Below are positions 55,012 to 63,411 of a stretch of 64,000 bases of DNA, in pieces (within the stretch, counting starts at the first letter, position 1; each line of letters opens with the position of its first letter). A program made the translations under genes and the position numbers. This DNA is from Pseudoxanthomonas daejeonensis (GTDB lineage: Bacteria > Pseudomonadota > Gammaproteobacteria > Xanthomonadales > Xanthomonadaceae): assembly GCF_010093205.1 (NCBI RefSeq), contig NZ_PDWN01000002.1, positions 248,001 through 312,000 on the forward strand, written 5' to 3'. The notes under the pieces were generated by a model that was not told the DNA's origin, searched no databases, and saw nothing but the letters and a program-made list of their open reading frames with translations.

Positions 55012-56573
55012 GCCACCTGCCCGTCCTCGCGATCCTGGTCCCGCTGTTCGCCGCGGCCAGCGTGCTGTTCTTCGAGAACCGCCGCTTCGGCGTGCCCGTG
55101 CAGCGCATCGTGGCCTGGGCGTCGCTGGCGGCGATGCTCGTCGTGTCGGTGCTGCTGTTGATCGAGGCGTCCAGCGGACGCATCCCGGTGTACCTGGTCG
55201 GCGACTGGCCCGCACGGCTGGGCATCGCGCTGATGGTCGACCGGCTGTCGGCACTGATGTTGCTGGTGGGCCAGCTGCTCGCCGCGGCCTGCCTGCTGCA
55301 CGCCTGCGCCGGATGGGACCGGCGCGCGCCCCACTTCCATGCGTTCTTCCAGTTCCAGCTGATGGGACTCAATGGTGCGTTCCTGACCGGCGACGCCTTC
55401 AACCTGTTCGTGTTCTTCGAAGTCCTGCTGATCGCCTCCTACGGGCTGATGCTCAGCGGCGGCCGCGGCGAACGCATGCGCGCGGGCCTGCACTACGTGG
55501 CCTTCAACGTCGCCGCCTCGACCCTGTTCCTGATGGCCCTGGGCCTGCTGTACGGCTTGCTGGGTACGCTCAACATGGCCGAAATGGCGGTGCGCGTGGC
55601 CCAGGCCCCGCCGGAGGACCTGGTCCTCATCCAGTCCGCGGCAGGATTGCTGCTGGTCGTGTTCTGCGCCAAGGCTGCCCTGCTGCCGCTCTATTTCTGG
55701 TTGCCACAGACCTATACCCACGCGCCCGCCGCGGTCGCCGCACTGTTCGCGGTGATGACCAAGGTCGGCCTCTACGCGGTGCTGCGCTTCGGCACGCTGA
55801 GTTTCGGTGCGGCCGGTCCACTGGCCGGGTTCGCATGGCCTGCGTTGCTCGTGCTGGGCGGCGCCACGCTGGCGCTGGCCGCGCTGGGCGTGCTGGCGTC
55901 GCGTCGGCTGCGCTCGCTGGCCGCCTACCTGGTGCTGGGCTCGGCAGCCACGCTGTTCATCGCGTTCGCGCTGGCCACCTCCGGCACGATCGCCGCCGGC
56001 CTCTACTACCTGGTGCACAGCACCTTCGCCGGGGCCGCCCTGTTCCTGCTCGCCGACCTGATCCGCCGGCGTCGCGGCAGCGCCGGTGATCGCAAGGACC
56101 TGGTCTCGGCCCTGCCGGGACGCATGGTGCCCGGCGTGCTGTTCCTGTTCGCCGCGGTGTCGCTGGCCGGGCTGCCGCCGCTGTCGGGCTTCCTCGGCAA
56201 ACTGATGCTGCTCGAAGCGGTGCCCGCCGGCGCCACCACCGCCTGGGTCTGGGCGCTCGTGCTGGGCAGCAGCTTCCTGATGCTGGTGGGCCTGGCGCGC
56301 GCGGGCACCCGCCTGTTCTGGCGCGTGGAGCCGTGGCCGGATGCGCCCCCGGAACGGATGGCCGCCTACACACCGCTCGACGCGATGCCCGCGGTGCCGA
56401 GCCGGCCACTGGAGACGGCGGCGACGATCCTGCTGCTGGGCTACGGCATCGCCCTGGTGGTGGCGGCCGCGCCGTTGCTGGACTACACCCGCGCCACCGC
56501 CGCGCAGCTGCAGTCGCCTGGCGACTACGTGCAGCAGGTGCGCGCGGCCAAGCCGGCGATGAGGCAGCCATGA
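55008..56573 (+). CDS. mrpD: Mrp/Mnh antiporter subunit D
   Basis: A 521-residue NuoN/NuoM-like subunit with 14 membrane helices, one of the two ion-translocating subunits. The lysine/histidine helices include KAALLPLYFWLPQTYTHAP and YLVLGSAATLF, and LPPLSGFLGKLMLLEA is the conserved loop. It overlaps both neighbours by four bases, so translation is coupled along the operon. Confidence 0.92.
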   Translation: MSHLPVLAILVPLFAAASVLFFENRRFGVPVQRIVAWASLAAMLVVSVLLLIEASSGRIPVYLVGDWPARLGIALMVDRLSALMLLVGQLLAAACLLHACAGWDRRAPHFHAFFQFQLMGLNGAFLTGDAFNLFVFFEVLLIASYGLMLSGGRGERMRAGLHYVAFNVAASTLFLMALGLLYGLLGTLNMAEMAVRVAQAPPEDLVLIQSAAGLLLVVFCAKAALLPLYFWLPQTYTHAPAAVAALFAVMTKVGLYAVLRFGTLSFGAAGPLAGFAWPALLVLGGATLALAALGVLASRRLRSLAAYLVLGSAATLFIAFALATSGTIAAGLYYLVHSTFAGAALFLLADLIRRRRGSAGDRKDLVSALPGRMVPGVLFLFAAVSLAGLPPLSGFLGKLMLLEAVPAGATTAWVWALVLGSSFLMLVGLARAGTRLFWRVEPWPDAPPERMAAYTPLDAMPAVPSRPLETAATILLLGYGIALVVAAAPLLDYTRATAAQLQSPGDYVQQVRAAKPAMRQP

Positions 56574-57085
56574 TCACGTCACCCCGCTTCCGCCGATGGC
56601 GCCGGCGCTGGCTGCCCTCGTTGCCGCTGGCCACGATGGTGTTCTGCTTCTGGCTGCTGCTGAACGACCAGGTCACCACCGGCCACGTCCTCATGGCGCT
56701 GGTGCTGGCGCTGCTGATCCCGCCGTTCGCCGCGCGCCTGGACCGCGAGTTCGCCCGCATCGGCAGCCTGCGTGGCGTGCCGCGGATGTTCGGGATCCTG
56801 CTGCTGGACATCGTCCGTTCCAACATCACCGTGGCCCTGCAGGTGCTTGGCCCGGAAGAGAGGATCACCCCGGGTTTCATCTGGGTGCCGCTGGACATCG
56901 CCAACATCCACGGGATCGCGGCGCTCACCAGCATCATCACCCTCACCCCCGGCACGGTGTCCGCGGCGCTGTCGGACGATCGCCGTTACCTGCTGGTGCA
57001 CGTGCTCCACCTGGAGGATGCGGACGAGGTGGTGCGCCAGATCAAGAGCCGCTACGAGGGACCGCTGATGGAGATCTTCCCGTGA
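56570..57085 (+). CDS. mrpE: Mrp/Mnh antiporter subunit E
   Basis: A 171-residue subunit with two N-terminal membrane helices (about 20-60) and a cytosolic domain. The motif LLLDIVRSNITVALQVLG and the block TSIITLTPGTVSAALSDDRR are the family hallmark. ATGA overlap with mrpD sets the start at 56570, and its stop overlaps the GTG of mrpF. Confidence 0.92.
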   Translation: MITSPRFRRWRRRWLPSLPLATMVFCFWLLLNDQVTTGHVLMALVLALLIPPFAARLDREFARIGSLRGVPRMFGILLLDIVRSNITVALQVLGPEERITPGFIWVPLDIANIHGIAALTSIITLTPGTVSAALSDDRRYLLVHVLHLEDADEVVRQIKSRYEGPLMEIFP

Positions 57086-57366
57086 CCCCGCAGTCGCTGG
57101 TGGCCTTCGCCATCGTCGGTTCGATGCACGTGGTCGGCCTGGCCATGCTGCTGGCGCTGTACCGGCTGCTGAAGGGACCCAGCGTGCCGGACCGGATCCT
57201 GGCCCTGGACACGTTGTTCGTGGCCGCGATCGCGCAACTGGTGCTGTTCGGCATGCACCTGGGCACGGCGGTCTACTTCGAGGCGGCGCTGGTCATCGCC
57301 ATGCTCGGCTTCGTCGGCACCGTGGTGATGAGCAAGTACGTGCTGCGCCGGGACATCGTCGAATGA
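57082..57366 (+). CDS. mrpF: Mrp/Mnh antiporter subunit F
   Basis: A 94-residue protein with three membrane helices and the motif RLLKGPSVPDRILALDTL. It begins with GTG at 57082 in a GTGA overlap with the mrpE stop. A shorter form from an internal ATG would lose the first helix, so the GTG is preferred. It ends in a four-base overlap with mrpG. Confidence 0.9.
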   Translation: MTPQSLVAFAIVGSMHVVGLAMLLALYRLLKGPSVPDRILALDTLFVAAIAQLVLFGMHLGTAVYFEAALVIAMLGFVGTVVMSKYVLRRDIVE

Positions 57367-57719
57367 GCTGGCTGTTCGCCATCGTGCTGGTGATGCTTCT
57401 GGCGGCCAGCTGCTTCTTCATCCTGGTCGGCTCGCTGAGCCTGGTGAGGCTGTCGGAGTTCTTCAAGCGCCTGCATGGCCCGACCAAGGCCAGCACGCTG
57501 GGCGTGGGCTGCGTGCTGCTGGCGTCGGTCGGCTACCACGCGCTCAGCGGCACCGACCCGCAGCCGCGCGAGCTGCTGATCACCGCGTTCCTGTTCATCA
57601 CCGCGCCGATCAGCGCGCACCTGATGGCCAAGGCCGCGTTGTCCTTGCACATGGCCGAACGGCCGCCGCAGCCGGGTACCGACGAGACGGACGGCGACAC
57701 CCCGCCGCGTGACGCGTAG
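57363..57719 (+). CDS. mrpG: Mrp/Mnh antiporter subunit G
   Basis: A 118-residue subunit with three membrane helices; the family motif LVRLSEFFKRLHGPTKASTLG is seen in two parts at about 28-48, and ITAPISAHLMAKAA ends the last helix. It closes the operon. Its TAG stop lies within GTAG, the first bases of a REP-like hairpin. Confidence 0.9.
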   Translation: MSWLFAIVLVMLLAASCFFILVGSLSLVRLSEFFKRLHGPTKASTLGVGCVLLASVGYHALSGTDPQPRELLITAFLFITAPISAHLMAKAALSLHMAERPPQPGTDETDGDTPPRDA

Positions 57720-57744
57720 GGAGCCGGCCCCCCGGCTCTCCTAC
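57716..57744. repeat. GTAG...CTAC hairpin supplying both stop codons of convergent genes
   Basis: GTAGGGAGCCGG pairs with CCGGCTCTCCTAC (one bulged base) around a short C-rich loop. TAG at 57717-57719 ends mrpG on the plus strand, and TAG read from 57743 to 57741 ends the exchanger gene on the minus strand. It may serve as a bidirectional terminator. Confidence 0.75.
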
Positions 57745-58691
57745 AGGAACAGCAGCAGCTCCAGCGCGATCCAGGCCAAGAACACCAGGCACAGGATGCC
57801 GCCTTCCTGCTGCGTGATCCGGCGTCCGCTGCGCAGCAGCGGATACACCAGCAGGGTAAGCACCAGCACGGCGGGCAGCTCGAATTTCACGAACGAGGCC
57901 GGCAACGCCAGCGGACGGAACACCGCCATGCCACCGACGATCGCCAGCAGGTTGAACAGGCTCGAGCCGATCACGTGGCCGGCGACCATGTCGCCCTGCC
58001 CGCGCCGCGCCGCCGCGATCGCCGCGGCGATCTCGGGCAGCGCGGTGCCGATGGCGACCGGCAGCAGGCCGACCATCAGCGGCGACAGGCTCCAGGCTTC
58101 GCCCAGGCCCAGGCCACCGGCAACGACCCAGCGCGCGCCGAAATACAGCAGCCCGATGGCGATCGCCAGGCGGACCAGGTTCAGGCCCAGCCCGGGCCGG
58201 GTGGTGGCGAAGCCGGTGATCTCCGCGCGCACCTCGTCGGCTTCGCGCTGTCCCCGGCGCAGGAGGAACGCGGTGGTGGCGAAGAAGCCCAGCAGCAGCA
58301 CCGCGCCTTCGATCCGGCCGACGTAGCCATCGAGGCCGAACACCATCAGCGCGAAGGTGGCTACCGCCAGCAGTACCAGCAGCGGCACCAGCATCCGCGC
58401 CCGCAGCAACAGCGGGGCGGCAAGCGCGGCCAGGCCCAGGGTCAGGCCGAGGTTGGTCACGTTGCTGCCTACCGCATTACCCAGCGCCAGGTGCGTCTGG
58501 CCCTCCCATACCGCGCGGAGGTTGACCGCGAGCTCGGGAATCGAAGTGCCGAAGGCGACCAGCAGCAGGCCGGCCACGAACGGTCGCAGCCCCAGGTGCT
58601 GGGCCAGGCCCGACACGCCCTTGATCACCGAGTCCCCGCCCAGGGCCAGCAGCAGCAGACCCAGCGCGAACAGTCCCAACGCTTCCGCCAT
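57741..58691 (-). CDS. Calcium/sodium exchanger (CaCA, YrbG-like)
   Basis: A 316-residue membrane protein with ten helices in two inverted halves. The alpha repeats are GTSIPELAVN with GNAVGSNVTNLGLTLG (48-86) and GTALPEIAAA with GHVIGSSLFNLLAIVG (about 205-250), which hold the ion-binding acidic residues. E. coli YrbG is the nearest well-known relative and its ion preference is not settled. It is convergent with the mrp operon and may share its ion-balance role. Confidence 0.92.
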   Translation of the reverse strand: MAEALGLFALGLLLLALGGDSVIKGVSGLAQHLGLRPFVAGLLLVAFGTSIPELAVNLRAVWEGQTHLALGNAVGSNVTNLGLTLGLAALAAPLLLRARMLVPLLVLLAVATFALMVFGLDGYVGRIEGAVLLLGFFATTAFLLRRGQREADEVRAEITGFATTRPGLGLNLVRLAIAIGLLYFGARWVVAGGLGLGEAWSLSPLMVGLLPVAIGTALPEIAAAIAAARRGQGDMVAGHVIGSSLFNLLAIVGGMAVFRPLALPASFVKFELPAVLVLTLLVYPLLRSGRRITQQEGGILCLVFLAWIALELLLFL

Positions 58692-58797
58692 CGCCGCATC
58701 CTCCCAGGGCCAGCCGTGATTCTATGCCGCGTTCCGTGCCCGCAGTCGTCCTGATACGTCCGACCCGGCTCGGGGCAGGCGCCCGGGCGATCACACG

Positions 58798-59427
58798 TCA
58801 GCCGCAGCGCTCTACGTAGTCCACCTGCGGCGGCAGGCCGATGCGCCACTCCTGCACCCGGCCCTGCGCATCGGCCTCGAACAGCAGCACGGCGTCGCTG
58901 CCATCGCGGGTCACGCGCAGGGACTGCGCTCCTTCCACGTACTTGTGCGGGCTGGCGCTGAGGCCGGGGTACAGTGCAGCGACCTCGTCCACGGACATGC
59001 CGATGCGGCCGCCACCGGGGGCCGTGGTAGCCGGATCATCGGTATCCACGCGCACGAAGCGGCGACCCTCGATCATGAAAGTGGTGCCCTGGCCCTGCTC
59101 CGGTCGCGGCTGCGGGAACAGGTAGTGGCAGGCATCGGGCGACTCCGTCGCGCCTTCCTCCAGGGATCCGCCCAGGGCCCGCTTGAGTGCCTGCGCTTCG
59201 GCACCGAAAGGCACCGGTCCGAAACCCGTGAAGTCCGGCGTCGTTGCGGCGGGCGCGATGGCCGGCGGCACCTCCTCGGAGGGCTCGTCCAGGGCGGGAT
59301 CGGAAGCGGTGGCGCCCTCGGCCGCGGCGTCGCCACTTCCGGTTGCGTTGTCACCGGGCGCCTGTGTGCAGGACGCAAGGACCAGCGCCAGGCTCAACAG
59401 GCAGGCATCAAGCATCCTGGACGACAT
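58798..59427 (-). CDS. Lipoprotein of unknown function
   Basis: A 209-residue protein with a lipobox LVLASC (modified Cys20) and a Ser/Glu/Pro-rich spacer (about 22-65). The rest (PVPFGAEAQALKRALGG, CHYLFPQP, RIGMSVDEVAALYPG, LRVTRDGSDAVLLFEADAQG) resembles proteins that pack two SmpA-like or DUF-type halves. A disulfide between the CHYLF and terminal cysteines is possible. No family is recognised and the neighbours give no clue. Confidence 0.78.
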   Translation of the reverse strand: MSSRMLDACLLSLALVLASCTQAPGDNATGSGDAAAEGATASDPALDEPSEEVPPAIAPAATTPDFTGFGPVPFGAEAQALKRALGGSLEEGATESPDACHYLFPQPRPEQGQGTTFMIEGRRFVRVDTDDPATTAPGGGRIGMSVDEVAALYPGLSASPHKYVEGAQSLRVTRDGSDAVLLFEADAQGRVQEWRIGLPPQVDYVERCG

Positions 59428-59562
59428 TGCATTCCCCTGTGCATTCGATGCGCGAAGGCTGACAAAGCCCCTGTCAACGGCAGGCGAAGGGACACGCCTC
59501 CGGTCCCGCGGGCCGCATGCGCCTACCGGGCCCCTACCCGATCAGCGGATCGGCTTCCGGAA

Positions 59563-59595
59563 CCGGCACGCGTACGGCCCGCCGGAGCGTGCCGG
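59563..59595. terminator. Hairpin after hmgA
   Basis: CCGGCACGC (59563-59571) pairs with GCGTGCCGG (59587-59595), just after the hmgA stop on the minus strand. There is no T-run. Confidence 0.4.
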
Positions 59596-59600
59596 CCCGG

Positions 59601-60914
59601 TCAGGCCGGCGCGACGAAATTGCGCTTCAGCCCCGCCCAGCAGCGCTGGTAGTCGCGCTGCCGGTGCGACGCCTCATGGGCCTGCGCCGTCGGCCGCAGC
59701 ACTGCGCGGGTCTCGAACATGAAGGCCATGGTGTCGGCGATCACGTCCGGCCCGGAAAGGTCGGCGTGCGAGGCTTTCTCGAAAGTCGCCGCATCCGGGC
59801 CGTGCCCGCTCATGCAGTTGTGCAGGGAGGCACCGCCGGGCATGAAGCCCTCGGCCTTGGCGTCGTAGGCACCCTGCACCAGGCCCATGAACTCGCTGGC
59901 CACGTTGCGGTGGAACCACGGTGGACGGAACGTGTGCTGCGCCACCAGCCAGCGCGGCGGGAAGATCGCGAAGTCCACGTTGGCCGTCCCCGGCGTGTCG
60001 CTGGGCGCGGTGAGCACGGTGAAGATCGACGGATCGGGATGGTCGAAGCTGATCGAGCCGATGGTGTTGAAGCGGCGCAGGTCGTAGCGGTAAGGCGCGC
60101 AGTTGCCGTGCCAGCCGACCACGTCCAGGGGGCTGTGGCCGATGTCCGCGCGCCACAGGTGGCCCTGGAACTTGGCGACCAGTTCGAAGTCGCCTTCGAC
60201 GTCTTCGTACGCGGCCACCGGGGTCTCGAAGTCGCGCGGGTTGGCCAGGCCGTTGGAACCGATCGGACCCAGGTCGGGCAAGCGCAGCGGCGCGCCGAAA
60301 TTCTCCAGCACGTACCCGCGCGACGGGCCATCGGGCAGCTCGACCCGGAAACGCACGCCGCGCGGCACCACCGCGACCTGTTGCGGCTCCACGTCCAGCA
60401 CGCCCAGTTCGGTGGCGATGCGCAGGCGGCCCAGTTGCGGCACCAGCATCAGCTCGCCGTCGGCGTCGTAGAAGAAACGACCGTCCATGTCGCGGTCGGC
60501 GGCGTACAGGTGGATCGCCACGCCCTGCTGGGCAGCCGGCGATCCGTTGCCGGCCATCGTGTACAGGCCTTCAAGGAAGTCGTTCGGCGTCGACGGCAGT
60601 GGCAGCGGATCCCAGCGCAACTGGTCGGGCGTGACCGGACCATCGCCGAAGTCGTTGTGGAAACGCGGTACGCCGGCGTGCGCGCTGAACGGCGCGAACG
60701 TGCCATGCATCGCCGCCGGCCGGATCCGGTACAGCCAGCTGCGCCGGTTCTGCCCGCGCGGCGCGGTGAATGCGCTGGCCGACAGCTGCTCTGCATACAG
60801 CCCGTGCGCGACGCGCTGCGGCGAGTTCTGTCCGACCGGCAACGTGCCGGGCACCGCTTCGGTCGCGAACTCGTTGCCGAAGCCGGTCATGTACGCGGAG
60901 CGGGGGTTGGCCAT
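59601..60914 (-). CDS. hmgA: Homogentisate 1,2-dioxygenase
   Basis: A 437-residue iron dioxygenase that opens the ring of homogentisate to maleylacetoacetate. [12 protein letters not shown], the GWHGN-like [35 protein letters not shown] and the [12 protein letters not shown] segment hold the Fe ligands and core of the family. The length is standard. It follows hppD after 31 bp on the same strand, and its product is the substrate of MaiA encoded 48 kb away at 11.2 kb. Confidence 0.96.
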   Translation of the reverse strand: MANPRSAYMTGFGNEFATEAVPGTLPVGQNSPQRVAHGLYAEQLSASAFTAPRGQNRRSWLYRIRPAAMHGTFAPFSAHAGVPRFHNDFGDGPVTPDQLRWDPLPLPSTPNDFLEGLYTMAGNGSPAAQQGVAIHLYAADRDMDGRFFYDADGELMLVPQLGRLRIATELGVLDVEPQQVAVVPRGVRFRVELPDGPSRGYVLENFGAPLRLPDLGPIGSNGLANPRDFETPVAAYEDVEGDFELVAKFQGHLWRADIGHSPLDVVGWHGNCAPYRYDLRRFNTIGSISFDHPDPSIFTVLTAPSDTPGTANVDFAIFPPRWLVAQHTFRPPWFHRNVASEFMGLVQGAYDAKAEGFMPGGASLHNCMSGHGPDAATFEKASHADLSGPDVIADTMAFMFETRAVLRPTAQAHEASHRQRDYQRCWAGLKRNFVAPA

Positions 60915-60945
60915 GTCTGCCTCGTTGCGGGTCGACGTGTCGCGA

Positions 60946-62070
60946 TCAGAGCACGCCGCGGCGCATCTGGTCGCGTTCGATGCTCTCGAACAGGGCCTGG
61001 AAGTTGCCCTCGCCGAAACCCTCGTTGCCCTTGCGCTGGATGATCTCGAAGAAGATCGGACCCACCGCGTTCTGGGTGAAGATCTGCAGAAGCTTGCGCT
61101 GCTTGGTCTCGACGTCGGCGTCGATCAGGATCTTGTTCCGGCGCAGGCGTTCCACGTCCTCGCCATTGTCGGGGATGCGCTGGTCGATCACGTCGAAGTA
61201 GGTATCGGGCGTATCGAGGAACTCCACGCCGACTTCGCGCATCTTCTCCACCGTCGCGTAGATGTCGTCGGTGAAGCAGGCGATGTGCTGGATGCCCTCG
61301 CCCTGGTAAGCGTCCAGGTATTCGTTGATCTGCGACTTGGGGTCGGACGACTCGTTGAGCGGGATGCGGACCATGCCGTCGGGCGCGGTCATCGCCTTGG
61401 AAAGCAGGCCGGTCTTGGCGCCCTTGATGTCGAAGTAGCGGATCTCGCGGAAGTTGAACAGCCGCTCGTAGTAGTCGGCCCACTTGGCCATGTTGCCGTG
61501 GTACAGGTTGTGGGTCAGGTGGTCGATGAAGGTCAGGCCGAAGCCCGCGGGCATCAGGTCGACGCCCGGCAGGTATTCGTAGTCCGGGTCGTGGATGGTG
61601 CCCTTCTCGTCGTAGCGGTCGACGATGTAGAGCATGCAATCGCCGATGCCCTTGATCACCGGCGCGGCGACCGCCTTGCTCAGTTCGTCGCGCGCGTCGA
61701 GCGCCTCGGCGCCGTTCCTCAGCGCCTGGGTACGCGCCCAGTCGGCCAGTTTCTTCACCCGGATCGCGAAGCCGCAGGCGCTGGGGCCGTGCTGGGCGGC
61801 GAAGCGGCCGGCGAAGGAGTCCGGATCCTCGTTGATCAGGAAGGTACAGTCGCCCTGGCGGTAGGTGCTGATCGGGCGGGTCTTGTGGCGCGCGACCTGG
61901 ACGAAGCCGAGCCTGCGGAAGTAGTCGTGCAGTTGCTGCGCCTGCCCGGCCGGGGCGGCGAACTCGACGAATTCGAAGCCGTCGATCCCCATCGGGTTGT
62001 CGAACTGGCTCGCGGCGACGCCGGCGTTTGGGGTCGATGTGGCGGAGAGGACTTGCGAATGCGCGCTCAT
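60946..62070 (-). CDS. hppD: 4-hydroxyphenylpyruvate dioxygenase
   Basis: A 374-residue Fe(II) dioxygenase that makes homogentisate. The metal ligands are H184 (FIDHLTHN), H262 (GIQHIA) and E342 (IFFEIIQ), as in the Pseudomonas enzyme. The C-terminal helix [17 protein letters not shown] gates the active site. The ATG at 62070 is chosen because GGAAG lies before it and because the longer frame runs through the promoter. A strong sigma-70 promoter with an operator-like dyad precedes it, with the regulator gene divergent. Confidence 0.96.
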   Translation of the reverse strand: MSAHSQVLSATSTPNAGVAASQFDNPMGIDGFEFVEFAAPAGQAQQLHDYFRRLGFVQVARHKTRPISTYRQGDCTFLINEDPDSFAGRFAAQHGPSACGFAIRVKKLADWARTQALRNGAEALDARDELSKAVAAPVIKGIGDCMLYIVDRYDEKGTIHDPDYEYLPGVDLMPAGFGLTFIDHLTHNLYHGNMAKWADYYERLFNFREIRYFDIKGAKTGLLSKAMTAPDGMVRIPLNESSDPKSQINEYLDAYQGEGIQHIACFTDDIYATVEKMREVGVEFLDTPDTYFDVIDQRIPDNGEDVERLRRNKILIDADVETKQRKLLQIFTQNAVGPIFFEIIQRKGNEGFGEGNFQALFESIERDQMRRGVL

Positions 62071-62118
62071 GATGGCTTCCTGAACACCCCGTCGGGGAGC
62101 GGTCTGATCGAATCCCCT

Positions 62119-62147
62119 TTTATAGTTACTTCTGCAACCACTAGCAA
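62119..62147 (-). promoter_or_regulatory. hppD promoter with embedded operator
   Basis: On the minus strand TTGCTA (62147-62142) and TATAAA (62124-62119) are 17 bp apart. The spacer contains the imperfect dyad GTTGC-AGAA-GTAAC (62138-62125). A repressor bound there would block polymerase. The divergent MarR-type gene starts 15 bp away and is the natural candidate. Confidence 0.7.
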
Positions 62148-62161
62148 GGTGCCCTGCCGCA

Positions 62162-62674
62162 ATGTCAGTTCCGAACGCTCCTGAAGCCTCCGGCACCGCG
62201 CCTTCCGCGGATGCCGCCCGCCACGCCCAGCTCGAGCTGGAAAACTTCCTGCCCTATCGCCTCAGCGTGCTCTCCAACCGGGTCAGCCAGACCATCGCCG
62301 ACATCTACCAGAAGCGGTTCGGGCTGGCGATCACCGAATGGCGGGTGATGGCGGTCCTGGGCCGCTTCCCCGACCTGTCCGCCAACGAGGTCGCCGACCG
62401 CACCGCGATGGACAAGGTCGCCGTCAGCCGCGCCGTCGCGCGCCTGCTCGAGCGCAGCCTGATCAAACGCGAGATCCACAGCGACGATCGCCGCCGTTCC
62501 GTGCTGGCGCTGTCGGAGGTCGGTTACACCGTGTACGACGAGATCGCGCCGATGGCACTGGGCTGCGAGCAGCGGCTGATCGCCACGCTCGACGAGGAGG
62601 AACGGGCCATGCTCGACCGGTTGCTGGTCAAGCTCGCCGGCCCGGGCCTGATCGCGTTGCGCGACGGCGGCTGA
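62162..62674 (+). CDS. MarR family regulator of tyrosine catabolism
   Basis: A 170-residue winged-helix dimer. Helix-turn-helix VADRTAMDKVAVSRAVARLL and the wing KREIHSDDRRRSVLALSEVG are in place (about 80-125), with a longer N-terminal arm (SNRVSQTIADIYQKRFGLAITEWRVM). Its divergent position next to hppD, with an operator-like dyad in the shared 91-bp gap, suggests that it represses hppD-hmgA and itself, with homogentisate or 4-hydroxyphenylpyruvate as the probable signal. Confidence 0.85.
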   Translation: MSVPNAPEASGTAPSADAARHAQLELENFLPYRLSVLSNRVSQTIADIYQKRFGLAITEWRVMAVLGRFPDLSANEVADRTAMDKVAVSRAVARLLERSLIKREIHSDDRRRSVLALSEVGYTVYDEIAPMALGCEQRLIATLDEEERAMLDRLLVKLAGPGLIALRDGG

Positions 62675-62788
62675 GCCGCGTAGCCCTCACCCACCGGGCC
62701 GCCGAAGGCGGGCGCATTGCCATGCGCCCGCTTCCTCGATGCCACCGGGTTGTCCTTGCCCTCGGTCCGGCGTGACCGGCGGGGAATT

Positions 62789-63409
62789 TCAGGGCGCTGC
62801 CGGCGGCGGCGCCCACTGCTCCCGGAACTCGCGGCTCCGGCGACGATCCGGCTTGCCCTTGCGCAACAGCTCGTGCCCCGACTGCGCGTGCAGCACCTGC
62901 GCATCGGCATCGAGCACCAGCAGGTGCGGCGCCGGTGCTTCCGTGCTGCCCGGATAAGCGGCCAGGAACGGCGCGTTCCCCGGCGCGCTGCGGTCGATCT
63001 TCACCCAGACGAAGCCCGCGTCGCGCAGGTGCCGCAAGGGCGTCTCGCCTTCGATGCGCTGGTCCAGCGCCGCGCATTCGCCGCAGGCCGCATCGCCCAG
63101 TTCCAGCACGATGCGCTTGCTGCCGCGCTTGGCTTCGACCTTGGCCGTTTCCAGGTCGTTGGCGGCGCTGCGGTTGGGATCGAACGACGCGCCGAGTGCC
63201 GCGATCGCGGCGATGTCGGCCGCCGCGGGCGTGTTGCCCGAAGCGACCCGCTCGCTGGTGTCGGCCACGACCGGCTTCTGTGGCGTGGTGTCCACCGGCA
63301 GCGGCGGTCCCGACGGCGGCGGCGCCTCCTGCCCGCCACAGGCGGACAGGAGCATTGCGACCAGGAGCAGGGGCAGCACCATGACCGGCGGACGACCGCG
63401 ATCGGCCAT
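62789..63409 (-). CDS. Thioredoxin-like lipoprotein with CGEC motif
   Basis: A 206-residue protein with a lipobox LLSAC (modified Cys24) and a Pro-rich spacer (to about 55). A thioredoxin-like domain holds CGEC at 110-113 (ELGDAACGECAALDQ), a VWVKIDRS strand and a PAPHLLVLDADAQV cis-Pro-like region. The CxxC suggests disulfide exchange or a copper/heme chaperone-like role in the periplasm. An internal Met at 63382 would still give a signal peptide. It follows the peptide transporter gene after two bases. Confidence 0.82.
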   Translation of the reverse strand: MADRGRPPVMVLPLLLVAMLLSACGGQEAPPPSGPPLPVDTTPQKPVVADTSERVASGNTPAAADIAAIAALGASFDPNRSAANDLETAKVEAKRGSKRIVLELGDAACGECAALDQRIEGETPLRHLRDAGFVWVKIDRSAPGNAPFLAAYPGSTEAPAPHLLVLDADAQVLHAQSGHELLRKGKPDRRRSREFREQWAPPPAAP

Positions 63410-63411
63410 CC

